This document shows positions 6,674 to 14,974 of a DNA stretch of 17,594 bases, one piece after another (the stretch's first letter is position 1; the number at the start of each line of letters is the position of its first letter). Below the pieces are notes generated by a model that saw nothing but the letters and a program-made list of their open reading frames with translations, was not told where the DNA came from and made no database searches. Made by a program: the position numbers and the translations under genes. Origin of the DNA: a candidate division BRC1 bacterium ADurb.BinA292 (lineage in GTDB: Bacteria; Sumerlaeota; Sumerlaeia; MVZB01); contig MVZB01000044.1 in the NCBI GenBank assembly GCA_002068205.1, positions 1-17,594 of the forward strand. Reading direction: 5' to 3'.

Positions 6674-7456
6674 ATGCAACTCGAAAACCGTGTCGCCTAC
6701 ATCACCGGCGGAGGCTCGGGCATCGGCAAGGCCGCCGCCGTCCTGCTCGCCGCCGAGGGAGCCCGGGTCTGCGTAACCAGCCGCGACCTGGGCGACCTGG
6801 AGGAGACGGTCCAGGAGATTGAGGAAGGGGGCGGCGAGGCGTTCGCCGTCGCCGGCGACATCGCCCGGGTGGCGGACGTCGAGCGCGCCGTCCGCCAGGT
6901 GGTCGAACGCTGGGGACGCCTCGACATCGTCTTCGCCAACGCCGGCATCAACGGCGTCTGGGCTCCCATCGAGGAAATCGAGCCCGAGGAATGGGACACG
7001 ACGCTCAACATCAACCTGCGCGGCACGTTCCTGACGCTGCGCGCGGCGATGCCCCATCTGAAACGCCAGGGCGGATCGATCATCATCACCTCGTCGATCA
7101 ACGGCACGCGCGTCTTCAGTTCGCAGGGGGCGACCGCCTACGGCTGCTCCAAGGCGGCGCAGGTGGCGCTGTGCAAGTTCGTGGCGCTGGAGTCGGCGCG
7201 CCACGGCGTGCGGGTCAATGTGATCTGTCCCGGCGCGATCGCGACGGACATCGACAGCAGCACCGAAATGCGCGATGCGGACGAGGCCGCGCCGCCGCTC
7301 GCATTTCCAGAAAACCCGATCCCGCTCAGTGGCGGCAAACCGGGCGATCCGCACCAGGTGGCCCGGCTGGTCCTGTTTCTGGCGTCGGATGCCTCCAGTC
7401 ACATCACGGGAACCGAAATCTGGATCGACGGGGCGCAGTCGCTGCTGCGCGGTTGA
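6674..7456 (+). CDS. SDR-family NAD(P)-dependent oxidoreductase
   Basis: A 260-aa classical short-chain dehydrogenase/reductase. The Rossmann cofactor motif TGGGSGIG is at 11-18, and FANAG at 87-91 stabilises the central sheet. The catalytic residues are Ser141 (ITSSING), Tyr156 and Lys160 (YGCSK). The C-terminus has the usual LASDAS..ITGTEIWIDGA motif near 237-254. The Arg at 37 (VTSRD) after beta-2 hints at NADP preference, but substrate cannot be inferred. The spacing from Ser141 to Tyr156 is two residues longer than in FabG. I chose ATG 6674 because GGAGG at 6663-6667 sits 6 nt upstream and the family sequence starts there. Upstream in-frame sequence is not protein-like. It is probably its own unit or weakly co-transcribed with the BFD-like gene. 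Confidence 0.92.
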   Translation: MQLENRVAYITGGGSGIGKAAAVLLAAEGARVCVTSRDLGDLEETVQEIEEGGGEAFAVAGDIARVADVERAVRQVVERWGRLDIVFANAGINGVWAPIEEIEPEEWDTTLNINLRGTFLTLRAAMPHLKRQGGSIIITSSINGTRVFSSQGATAYGCSKAAQVALCKFVALESARHGVRVNVICPGAIATDIDSSTEMRDADEAAPPLAFPENPIPLSGGKPGDPHQVARLVLFLASDASSHITGTEIWIDGAQSLLRG

Positions 7457-7476
7457 CGCGGACCGGCGGGTGCGGA

Positions 7477-7505
7477 TTGACCCCATCGGTCGCCGGGGCT
7501 ATGAT
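7477..7505 (+). promoter_or_regulatory. Strong sigma70-like promoter for the orphan membrane gene and dprA
   Basis: TTGACC (7477-7482) and TATGAT (7500-7505) are 17 bp apart, each a 5/6 match to consensus. This is the best promoter in the window. Transcription would start near 7512, leaving a leader of about 95 nt before the ATG at 7607. It lies 20 bp after the stop of the SDR gene, so the two downstream genes form a separate transcription unit. Confidence 0.6.
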
Positions 7506-7606
7506 TCTGGCAGCCCGGACGGAACGCACAGCTTGCCCCCTGTCGCGGGCGGCGGTCCGCCGCACGGCGCTCTCCCGGCGTCGCATTCCGACTTGGAACA
7601 TTGGCC

Positions 7607-8686
7607 ATGGAAGATCCCGTCCTGAATCGCAACCTGGAGGAAATCAAGGAGCTCCACACGCGTTGGACCCAGTTCCGCGATTTCGTGCTGACCGCCGTCA
7701 AGAGCCGCCGCGCCACCCCCCAGGCCGAAATGAAATTCCTCGAGCTGAAGAGCCGCATCGCGATGCTGCAGGACAGCTTCATGGCCACGCTGGAGCATAG
7801 CCACAAGACCGGTCAGAACATCATGACGATCGTCGGCGACTGCATCCTGCTGCAGCGCGTGGCCAACTATAACGACGCCGAACGTCAGAAGTTCGAATTC
7901 GACTGGAACGAATGCTACATCCTGCTGACCGAGCAGATCGCGCACCTGGAGGAAGAGAAGCAGCGGCTGGCCGGGATCAGCGAGGCCGCATTCAAGGCGC
8001 GCCGCCGCAAGGAACGGATCGTCGCGGCGGTCTACAATTTCATTCACAGCGCCGGCCTGAAGTGGACGATCGTCGCCGCCATCATCGTGCTGATCGTCTA
8101 TGTCATCCCCGCCTACTTCTATTCCTACTCCGCGTTTCACAGCATGCCGGTGATCAAAATGGTGTCGCTGCCGATCGCGAACTACGTCTATCGCCCGTTC
8201 CTGGCCAGGGATTACGAATACCGCAGCATGGATTGGGTCGAGCGCAACAAGGGCTACGTGACCAATGAGATTTTTCCCGATGCCCGCGCCAGCGGAGCGA
8301 GCGATCTGACGCCCGAGTTCTTCAAAATGAACGTCCCGCGCAGCCTGGGCATTCAGCCGGCCGACGTGCCGCAGGCCATCGAGCTGTTCGACCGGCACAT
8401 CGCGATGGAGGTCGAACGGTTCCTGACCGCAGGCATCGACATGCAGTTCTACTACATATTGTTCGCCTCGTCCGACGACGCCAAGGCGTTTATTGATCTG
8501 GCGCGCAAGGGGCTGGACAGCCTGCCGCAGGCGACGCGCGACGCGATCCTGAACTCGACGCACGTGCGCCGCCGCGCCAATTTCGTGGCGATCGGCATCG
8601 GCAGTCATGCCCTCATGCTCAACGGCCACATCTGGCGCAAGTTCAAGTTCAAGGAACAGCAACGCAGCATTCTGGAGCCGCAATGA
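7607..8686 (+). CDS. Unrecognised coiled-coil single-pass membrane protein
   Basis: A 359-aa protein I do not recognise. Residues 1-135 are predicted to be mostly helical and highly charged, with heptad-like patterns (about 41-65 and 105-130). A short basic patch follows (ARRRKER, 131-137), then one clear membrane helix (about 153-172) rich in Ile/Val and ending in aromatic residues (AYFYSYSAF). The C-terminal 185 residues are globular, with no Cys pairs or known catalytic signature. There is no signal peptide. The basic patch just before the helix predicts a cytoplasmic N-terminus and an external C-terminal domain. Codon use matches its neighbours. ATG 7607 is preferred over the TTG two codons earlier, although neither has a good ribosome-binding site. 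It starts its own promoter-driven unit, 31 bp ahead of dprA. Being reproducibly coding but family-less makes it a candidate lineage-specific protein. Confidence 0.85.
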   Translation: MEDPVLNRNLEEIKELHTRWTQFRDFVLTAVKSRRATPQAEMKFLELKSRIAMLQDSFMATLEHSHKTGQNIMTIVGDCILLQRVANYNDAERQKFEFDWNECYILLTEQIAHLEEEKQRLAGISEAAFKARRRKERIVAAVYNFIHSAGLKWTIVAAIIVLIVYVIPAYFYSYSAFHSMPVIKMVSLPIANYVYRPFLARDYEYRSMDWVERNKGYVTNEIFPDARASGASDLTPEFFKMNVPRSLGIQPADVPQAIELFDRHIAMEVERFLTAGIDMQFYYILFASSDDAKAFIDLARKGLDSLPQATRDAILNSTHVRRRANFVAIGIGSHALMLNGHIWRKFKFKEQQRSILEPQ

Positions 8687-8717
8687 TCGCGCGGCCCTGA
8701 ATTCAGGGGGGCACGAC

Positions 8718-9935
8718 GTGAGCCAGACCGCCCACGATTCCGCGGTCGATGCGGCCGTGCTCTCCTGGCTGCGGCTGGCGCTCGCCACCGGGCCGGTGCT
8801 CGGCCGCCGGCTGCTGGATGCGTTCGGTTCCCCCGCCGCCGTCTTTTCAGCCTCCGCCGCGGAACTCCAGCGCGTGGAGGGACTGGGTCCGACGCGTCTG
8901 ACCCGGCTGCGCGACGCCGACGTGGAGGCGGCGGCCCGCCGCGAGTGCGAACGGGCGCGGGCGGTGGATGTCAACCTGGTCCCGCTGGACGACCCGGGCT
9001 ACCCGCCGCATCTGCGCCGCCTGGAAAGCCCGCCGCTGGTCGTCTGGCGCCGGGGCGAGCTCATCCCCGCCGACCGGATGGCAATTGCCGTTGTCGGGCC
9101 GCGTCAACCCAGCGTCTATGCGCGCCAGATGGTCGACCGGATCGTGCGTCCCCTCGCCGCGCAGGGGATCACGATCGTCAGCGGGATGGCCTACGGCATC
9201 GACGCCGAGGCGCACCGCGCCGCGCTGGAGGTCGGCGGGCGCACCCTGGCCGTGCTGGGCCAGGGCCTCGCCACGCCGATTTATCCACGGACCCATGCAC
9301 CCCTGGCCGCTGAGATTCTGGATCGGCGCCGCGGCGCGCTGCTCAGCGTCCTGCCCTGCGACACGGAACCCAGCCCCGGCCACTTCCCGCTGCGCAACGA
9401 AATCATCGCGGGCGTCTCGCTCGGCGTGCTGGTGATCGAGGCGGGGGCCGCCAGCGGGACGTTGATCACCGCGCGCCACGCGGCGGCGGCCAACCGCCCG
9501 GTGATGGCCTGCCCGGCCGACGCCACGCGCCGCGCCGCGGAGGGTTCCAACCGCCTGATCCGCGACGGGGCCGTGCTGGTCCGGTCGGCCGACGATGTGC
9601 TGGAGACGCTGGCGAACGATCTGCGCCATGAAATGGCGGAGTTGGGCGTGCGCGCCGGACAGGCCGCTCCCGCGCCGGAGCCCGAGGCCGGCGGGGCGGA
9701 AGGCCCATCGCCGGCGGAGACCGCCGCCGGCCCGTTGCCCCGGCCGAAAGATCCCCTGGCGCGGCTGATCCTGGCCCAGCTCAACGAGGAACCGCTCCCG
9801 ACCGACGCGCTGCTGGAGCGCTGCGCCCGCCAGGGTCACGGCATGCCCGCCGTCCTGGAGCGGCTGCTCCAGTTGGAGATCGACGGCTGGCTGCGCCAAC
9901 TGCCCGGCCGGTTGTACTCGCTCAAGGGCCGGTAG
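8718..9935 (+). CDS. dprA: DNA-processing protein DprA
   Basis: A 405-aa DprA/Smf protein. In natural transformation DprA binds incoming single-stranded DNA and loads RecA, and it acts in the cytosol. An N-terminal helical HhH/SAM-like part (about 10-75, with VEGLGPTRLTRLRD) precedes the Rossmann-fold DprA core. The core has SGMAYGIDAEAHRAAL (155-170), FPLRNEIIAGVS (223-234), GAASGTLITARHA (243-255) and AEGSNRLIRDGA (274-285). A low-complexity Pro/Ala/Glu linker (about 315-345) leads to a C-terminal winged-helix domain (about 346-403). The usual RN(R)IIAGLS motif has Glu in place of Arg at 227, a minor departure. The start is GTG 8718, with AGGGGGG at 8705-8711 six nt upstream. Sequence further upstream overlaps the previous gene and is not DprA-like. 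No other competence genes are visible. Confidence 0.93.
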   Translation: MSQTAHDSAVDAAVLSWLRLALATGPVLGRRLLDAFGSPAAVFSASAAELQRVEGLGPTRLTRLRDADVEAAARRECERARAVDVNLVPLDDPGYPPHLRRLESPPLVVWRRGELIPADRMAIAVVGPRQPSVYARQMVDRIVRPLAAQGITIVSGMAYGIDAEAHRAALEVGGRTLAVLGQGLATPIYPRTHAPLAAEILDRRRGALLSVLPCDTEPSPGHFPLRNEIIAGVSLGVLVIEAGAASGTLITARHAAAANRPVMACPADATRRAAEGSNRLIRDGAVLVRSADDVLETLANDLRHEMAELGVRAGQAAPAPEPEAGGAEGPSPAETAAGPLPRPKDPLARLILAQLNEEPLPTDALLERCARQGHGMPAVLERLLQLEIDGWLRQLPGRLYSLKGR

Positions 9936-10005
9936 CGAACGCTGATTCTAGCCTTAAACGATCCCAAACCCGACGCGTTACCGAATTTCATGCGGTGGTT
10001 CACCC

Positions 10006-10096
10006 ATGTCGCGCCTCCACATCATCACCGGCGCGTTCGGCTAGACCGGCAACCCCAGCGCGCCGTTTGCCGGCCGAAAAACAGATCACCTCTTGA
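10006..10096 (+). pseudogene. Remnant of an NmrA/epimerase-type Rossmann gene
   Basis: An ATG at 10006 opens MSRLHIITGAFG, an N-terminal beta strand and glycine loop typical of NAD(P)-binding epimerase/NmrA-like proteins. A TAG stop at 10042-10044 falls exactly where such proteins usually have Tyr in GAFGYTG. The frame then continues TGN. A one-base shift gives ARRLPAEKQITS, resembling the ARRLLAEG segment that normally follows, before a stop at 10094-10096. The rest of the gene is missing. A point stop plus a frameshift plus truncation fits a decayed 5' end. The match is by motif recognition only, and the piece is short. Confidence 0.5.
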
Positions 10097-10114
10097 ACCG
10101 TGTCAAGCTTCGCC

Positions 10115-10150
10115 CAAGCGCAGCGGGGAAACCCTTTCCGCTTGCGCTTG
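10115..10150 (+). promoter_or_regulatory. Strong hairpin upstream of the guanylyltransferase gene
   Basis: CAAGCGCA at 10115-10122 pairs with TGCGCTTG at 10143-10150. The pairing continues inward through CGG/CCG and AAA/TTT around a CCC loop, with one bulge. The stem is about 14 bp in total. No T-run follows. It lies just after the gene remnant and 63 bp before the next start codon, so it may be an old terminator, an attenuator or a REP-like unit. Confidence 0.45.
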
Positions 10151-10213
10151 CGGTCCCGCCTCTGGTAGCCATGCAGATTCGGGGATGAGGATCTGATCGG
10201 AAGGAAGCGACGC

Positions 10214-11329
10214 ATGGCGGATTTTCTGCGCATTGCCGTCATCATGGCGGGCGGATCGGGCGAGCGGTTCTGGCCGCTCTCGCGCCGGCACCGGCCCAAG
10301 CAACTGCTGCGCCTCGCAACCGACCAGCAGACGCTGCTCGAAGAGGCGATCGAGCGGATTGAGCCGCTGGTGCCGCCCGAACGCATTTTCGTGATCACCG
10401 CCGCGGCGCTGGTGACGCCGATCCGCGAGGCGCACACCGGCCTGCCCGACGAAAATATCCTCGGCGAGCCGGCCAAGCGCAACACCGCCGGCGCGCTGAC
10501 CTGGGCCGCCGCGCACATCCTGGCGAATTTCGCGGCGCAATCGGCCGAGAAAACCTCGATCGCCGTGCTGACGGCCGACCATCGCATCGGCGATCGCCAG
10601 GGCTTCGCCGCCACCGTCCAGTCGGCCCTGACCGCGGCCGAACAGACCGGCGCGCTCGTCACGATCGGCGTCCCCCCCGAGCGGCCCGAGACCGGGTTCG
10701 GCTACATCGAGGTTCCACCCGATGCAACACCGCTGCTCGCGACCGACCCCCCCGTGCTGCCGGTGGCGCGGTTTCTGGAGAAGCCCGACCGCCCGACGGC
10801 CGAAGCCTTCCTCCGCGACGGCCGCCACTTCTGGAACAGCGGCATGTTCTTCTGGCGGCTCGACCGGTTCCTGGAGGAACTCAACGGGTCGGCGCCCGCG
10901 CACGCCCAGGCCGCCCTCAGCATGGCGCTGGCCATGGCGAACCGCGACCCGGAAGCGGCGGCCCGGATCTTCACGGAGCTGGAGGACATTTCGATTGATT
11001 ACGCCCTGATGGAGCGGGCCGGCCGCGTGGCGATGGCCCGCGCGGCGTTCGACTGGGACGATGTCGGCGCGTGGGACGCGCTCGACCGCAACCGCGCGCG
11101 CGACGCGGCGGGCAACGTCGCCGTCGGCGATCCCGTCCTCGTCGATTCGCGCGACTGCATCGTCTACAACGCCGAAGGCGCCGACGCGATCGCCGTGGGG
11201 GTGGTCGGCATGGAAGGGGTCGTCGTCGTTGTCAGCCGCGACGGCGTGCTCGTCGTTCCCAAGGACCGCGCGCAGGACGTCAAGCAGGTGGTGGGGCAAC
11301 TCAAGAAACGCGGCGCGAAGCAACTGTAG
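10214..11329 (+). CDS. manC: Mannose-1-phosphate guanylyltransferase
   Basis: A 371-aa nucleotidyltransferase that makes GDP-mannose from GTP and mannose-1-phosphate, a cytosolic step feeding polysaccharide and glycoconjugate synthesis. The signature loop MAGGSGERFWPLSRRHRPKQ occupies 11-30. EPAKRNTAGAL, TADHRIGD, ETGFGYIE, FLEKP and FWNSGMFFW follow in family order. The ending WDDVGAWDAL is also typical. The length fits the monofunctional enzyme; the C-terminal phosphomannose isomerase domain of bifunctional ManC is absent. Two motif residues differ from the common form (NTAG for NTAP, LTADHRI for LPADHxI). ATG 10214 has a good GGAAGGAAG ribosome-binding site ending about 6 nt upstream. It stands alone, with no sugar-pathway neighbours. 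The symbol is given by function and could equally be a plain GMP-type name. Confidence 0.92.
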   Translation: MADFLRIAVIMAGGSGERFWPLSRRHRPKQLLRLATDQQTLLEEAIERIEPLVPPERIFVITAAALVTPIREAHTGLPDENILGEPAKRNTAGALTWAAAHILANFAAQSAEKTSIAVLTADHRIGDRQGFAATVQSALTAAEQTGALVTIGVPPERPETGFGYIEVPPDATPLLATDPPVLPVARFLEKPDRPTAEAFLRDGRHFWNSGMFFWRLDRFLEELNGSAPAHAQAALSMALAMANRDPEAAARIFTELEDISIDYALMERAGRVAMARAAFDWDDVGAWDALDRNRARDAAGNVAVGDPVLVDSRDCIVYNAEGADAIAVGVVGMEGVVVVVSRDGVLVVPKDRAQDVKQVVGQLKKRGAKQL

Positions 11330-11391
11330 CGGCTGCCGTCAGCGATCAATTTGAATGGCTGAGGCCATGCCGGGCTGCTCCCCAGGTCAGG

Positions 11392-11479
11392 CCCGTAGCG
11401 ACGGCAGATTTTCAGCCCGCCTGTTCAGTGGCGGGAAAACGGGAACCAGGAGCCAATAGAGTCCCGCAGGGACCGCAGA
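11392..11479. repeat. Direct repeats flanking a hairpin (REP-like element)
   Basis: Seventeen-base units at 11392-11408 and 11463-11479 match at 14 positions, consensus CCCGnAGnGACnGCAGA. The second unit lies in a small hairpin (GTCCC/GGGAC at 11461-11472). Between them, CCCGCC and GGCGGG form a hairpin flanked by TTTT and AAAA. The arrangement resembles compact palindromic intergenic elements. Whether it is repeated elsewhere in the genome cannot be seen from this window. Confidence 0.45.
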
Positions 11480-11492
11480 ATCCCTCGAATCG

Positions 11493-11523
11493 ATCATGAT
11501 CACGAGGACGAGGACGAAGGACG
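11493..11523. repeat. Short hexamer repeat ending in ACG, upstream of tag
   Basis: Units ATCATG, ATCACG, AGGACG, AGGACG and the 7-bp AAGGACG run head to tail, ending 22 bp before the tag start codon. The phase is kept by the 3' half of each unit. It occupies the place where the ribosome-binding site and promoter of tag should be, and no clear -10 is visible nearby. Confidence 0.5.
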
Positions 11524-11545
11524 ATTTTCGCGTGAGACCGAAACC

Positions 11546-12181
11546 ATGACGCCCGTCCGCCCCCGATGCCCCTGGGTCCCGCTCGATAAACTCGACTACG
11601 TCGCCTACCACGACGCGGAATGGGGCGTGCCGGTCCATGACGACATCCGGATTTTTGAATTCCTGACCCTGGAGGCCGCGCAGGCCGGGCTCTCCTGGTA
11701 CACGATTCTGCGCCGGCGCGAGCATTACCGCACGGCCTTCGCCGGCTTCGATCCCGCCCGCGTCGCCCGGTTCACACCGGCGCGGGTCGAGCGCCTGCTC
11801 CAGAACGCGGGCCTGATCCGCAATCGCGCCAAGATCAACTCGGCGATCAACAATGCGCGCCGGTTCCTCGCGGTCCAGGAGGAATTCGGTTCGTTCGACG
11901 CTTACATCTGGCGTTTCGTCGGCGGCAAGCCGATCGTCCATGAACTGCGCACGCTGGACGATTACCCGGCCACTTCCCCTGAATCCGATGCGCTGAGCCG
12001 CGATCTCCGCCAGCGGGGCTTTACCTTTCTCGGTTCAACCGTCGTCTACGCCCACATGCAGGCCACCGGACTGATCAATGATCACACGCTGGCCTGTTTC
12101 CGCCGCCGCGAGATCCTCCGCCTCATGCGTTCCGACAGGCCGCGTCGCCCTCCCGGTTCGAAAACGCGCCCGTCGACGTGA
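11546..12181 (+). CDS. tag: DNA-3-methyladenine glycosylase I
   Basis: A 211-aa base-excision repair enzyme that removes 3-methyladenine from alkylated DNA. It aligns with E. coli Tag along its length. CPWV at 8-11, YHDAEWGVP at 21-29, LEAAQAGLSW at 42-51, YRTAFAGFDP at 61-70, AGLIRNRAKI at 88-97, SDALSRDLRQRGF at 147-159 and GLINDHTLACF at 175-185 all have counterparts. The zinc-snap ligands Cys8, His22, His180 and Cys184 are all present, with the H-x3-C spacing conserved. Glu43 and Trp51 match residues of the base-binding pocket. A basic, probably disordered tail of about 25 residues follows the last ligand. ATG 11546 has only a weak GAGA upstream. No alkylation-response operator is visible. 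It appears monocistronic. Confidence 0.94.
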   Translation: MTPVRPRCPWVPLDKLDYVAYHDAEWGVPVHDDIRIFEFLTLEAAQAGLSWYTILRRREHYRTAFAGFDPARVARFTPARVERLLQNAGLIRNRAKINSAINNARRFLAVQEEFGSFDAYIWRFVGGKPIVHELRTLDDYPATSPESDALSRDLRQRGFTFLGSTVVYAHMQATGLINDHTLACFRRREILRLMRSDRPRRPPGSKTRPST

Positions 12182-12345
12182 TGGACGCCCCGAACTTCCC
12201 GTTTTTTTTCCGGGTTGGCAACCGCGGGGTGGGTGCACGTGCGCTCCGGCCGCGTTCTCCTCGAACCGGGGTTATCGGGCGGGGCGGGCGAGCCGATAAG
12301 AGACCTTGGGACCCAAAAAAGCGGATTTGGGAATGAAAATGTCTC

Positions 12346-12399
12346 TTGATTGTCGAGGGTAAGTAATGTTTACTATGGGCAACCGATGGGCTCCCATCG
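12346..12399 (+). promoter_or_regulatory. Possible feo promoter and dyad operator
   Basis: TTGATT (12346-12351) and TACTAT (12371-12376) are 19 bp apart, longer than ideal. Transcription would start near 12383. Directly there lies CGATGGG-CT-CCCATCG (12384-12399), a dyad with perfect 7-bp arms, well placed to act as an operator. It does not match the Fur or DtxR consensus. A competing reading is that GAGGG at 12355-12359 is the ribosome-binding site of an ATG at 12366. The preceding stretch also has short dyads at 12272-12299 (TTATCGG/CCGATAA) and 12306-12316 (TTGGGACCCAA). Confidence 0.3.
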
Positions 12400-12434
12400 T
12401 CCCGATCCCCCCTCCGGATTGCAACCCTTTTCTC

Positions 12435-12716
12435 ATGAGCAGTGCCACCCTCGAATCCCCCGGCCTCGTTCCGCTCGCCGGTCTCGGCAAACGCGCCCGC
12501 GGCACCATCCGCCTGCTGGAGATGGCGGGCGATGAACTGAATCGCCTCGCCGGCTTCGGCATCTGCATGGGCCGCACCGTCGAGCTGATCAAGCGCGGCG
12601 ATCCGCTGATCCTGCGCGTCTACGGCACGCGCATCGGCCTGTCGGCGCGCCTGGCGCAATGCATCCATGTCGAACCGGCGGACGGTGCTTCGCCGGACGC
12701 CGCCGAGCCTCGCTGA
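12435..12716 (+). CDS. feoA: FeoA ferrous iron transport accessory protein
   Basis: A 93-aa protein whose core (about 11-80) is the SH3-like FeoA domain. LVPLAGLGKRARGTIRLL, then ELNRLAGFGICMGRTVELI, and GDPLILRVYGTRIGLSARLAQCIHV follow the family order, including the L..[LM]G...G pattern. FeoA works with FeoB in Fe(II) uptake. A short acidic/Pro-rich tail ends the protein. The start is uncertain. ATG 12435 gives the usual FeoA length and normal codon use but lacks a clear ribosome-binding site. ATG 12366 has GAGGG about 6 nt upstream, yet adds 23 Pro-rich residues with atypical third-position bases. I prefer 12435. feoB follows after 18 bp, so the two are surely one operon. Confidence 0.88.
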   Translation: MSSATLESPGLVPLAGLGKRARGTIRLLEMAGDELNRLAGFGICMGRTVELIKRGDPLILRVYGTRIGLSARLAQCIHVEPADGASPDAAEPR

Positions 12717-12734
12717 CCTCGATCGGTTCCCACC

Positions 12735-14788
<2,054 letters not shown>

Positions 14789-14789
<1 letters not shown>

Positions 14790-14917
14790 TGTTCGCCGTC
14801 AAACTGATCGTCGCCGCCGCCGTCCTCTACCTGATCATCGCCATGGCGCTGCGCCACCGCCGCCGGACCCAGGGCGGCGGCTGCCAAGCCTGCTGTGGGC
14901 ACAAGCGCGAAGAATAA
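14789..14917 (+). CDS. FeoB-associated Cys-rich membrane protein
   Basis: A 42-aa peptide made of one hydrophobic helix (about 3-21, VKLIVAAAVLYLIIAMAL), a basic stretch (HRRRTQ) and a short tail with CQACC at 32-36. That is the layout of the FeoB-associated Cys-rich membrane protein family, small peptides encoded next to feoB. The basic residues after the helix predict a cytoplasmic tail, where the cysteines could bind iron arriving through FeoB. Its ATG shares the A of the feoB TGA stop (TGATG), which indicates translational coupling. Its function is not established in the family. The identification rests on position, size and motif. Confidence 0.82.
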
Positions 14918-14926
14918 GCGGAAGCC

Positions 14927-14968
14927 CGAAATCCGAATCTCGAAAATCGACGTTCGTATCTCGAATTT
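14927..14968. repeat. Six tandem degenerate heptamers (CGAAnnT-like)
   Basis: CGAAATC, CGAATCT, CGAAAAT, CGACGTT, CGTATCT and CGAATTT run head to tail without gaps. Each begins CG, and the rest is AT-rich and drifting. It fills nearly the whole 57-bp gap between the convergent ends of the feo operon and the GAF kinase gene, where a bidirectional terminator would be expected. No terminator hairpin was found. Confidence 0.7.
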
Positions 14969-14974
14969 ATCCCC

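Noticed and set aside
12198..12214. T8 tract flanked by CCCG and CGGG after tag, considered as a terminator
   Set aside because: The T-run is in the loop, not after the stem, and no adequate stem precedes it.
12336..12356. AT-richer stretch before feoA, considered as a Fur box
   Set aside because: It does not show the 7-1-7 dyad or adequate match to the Fur consensus.
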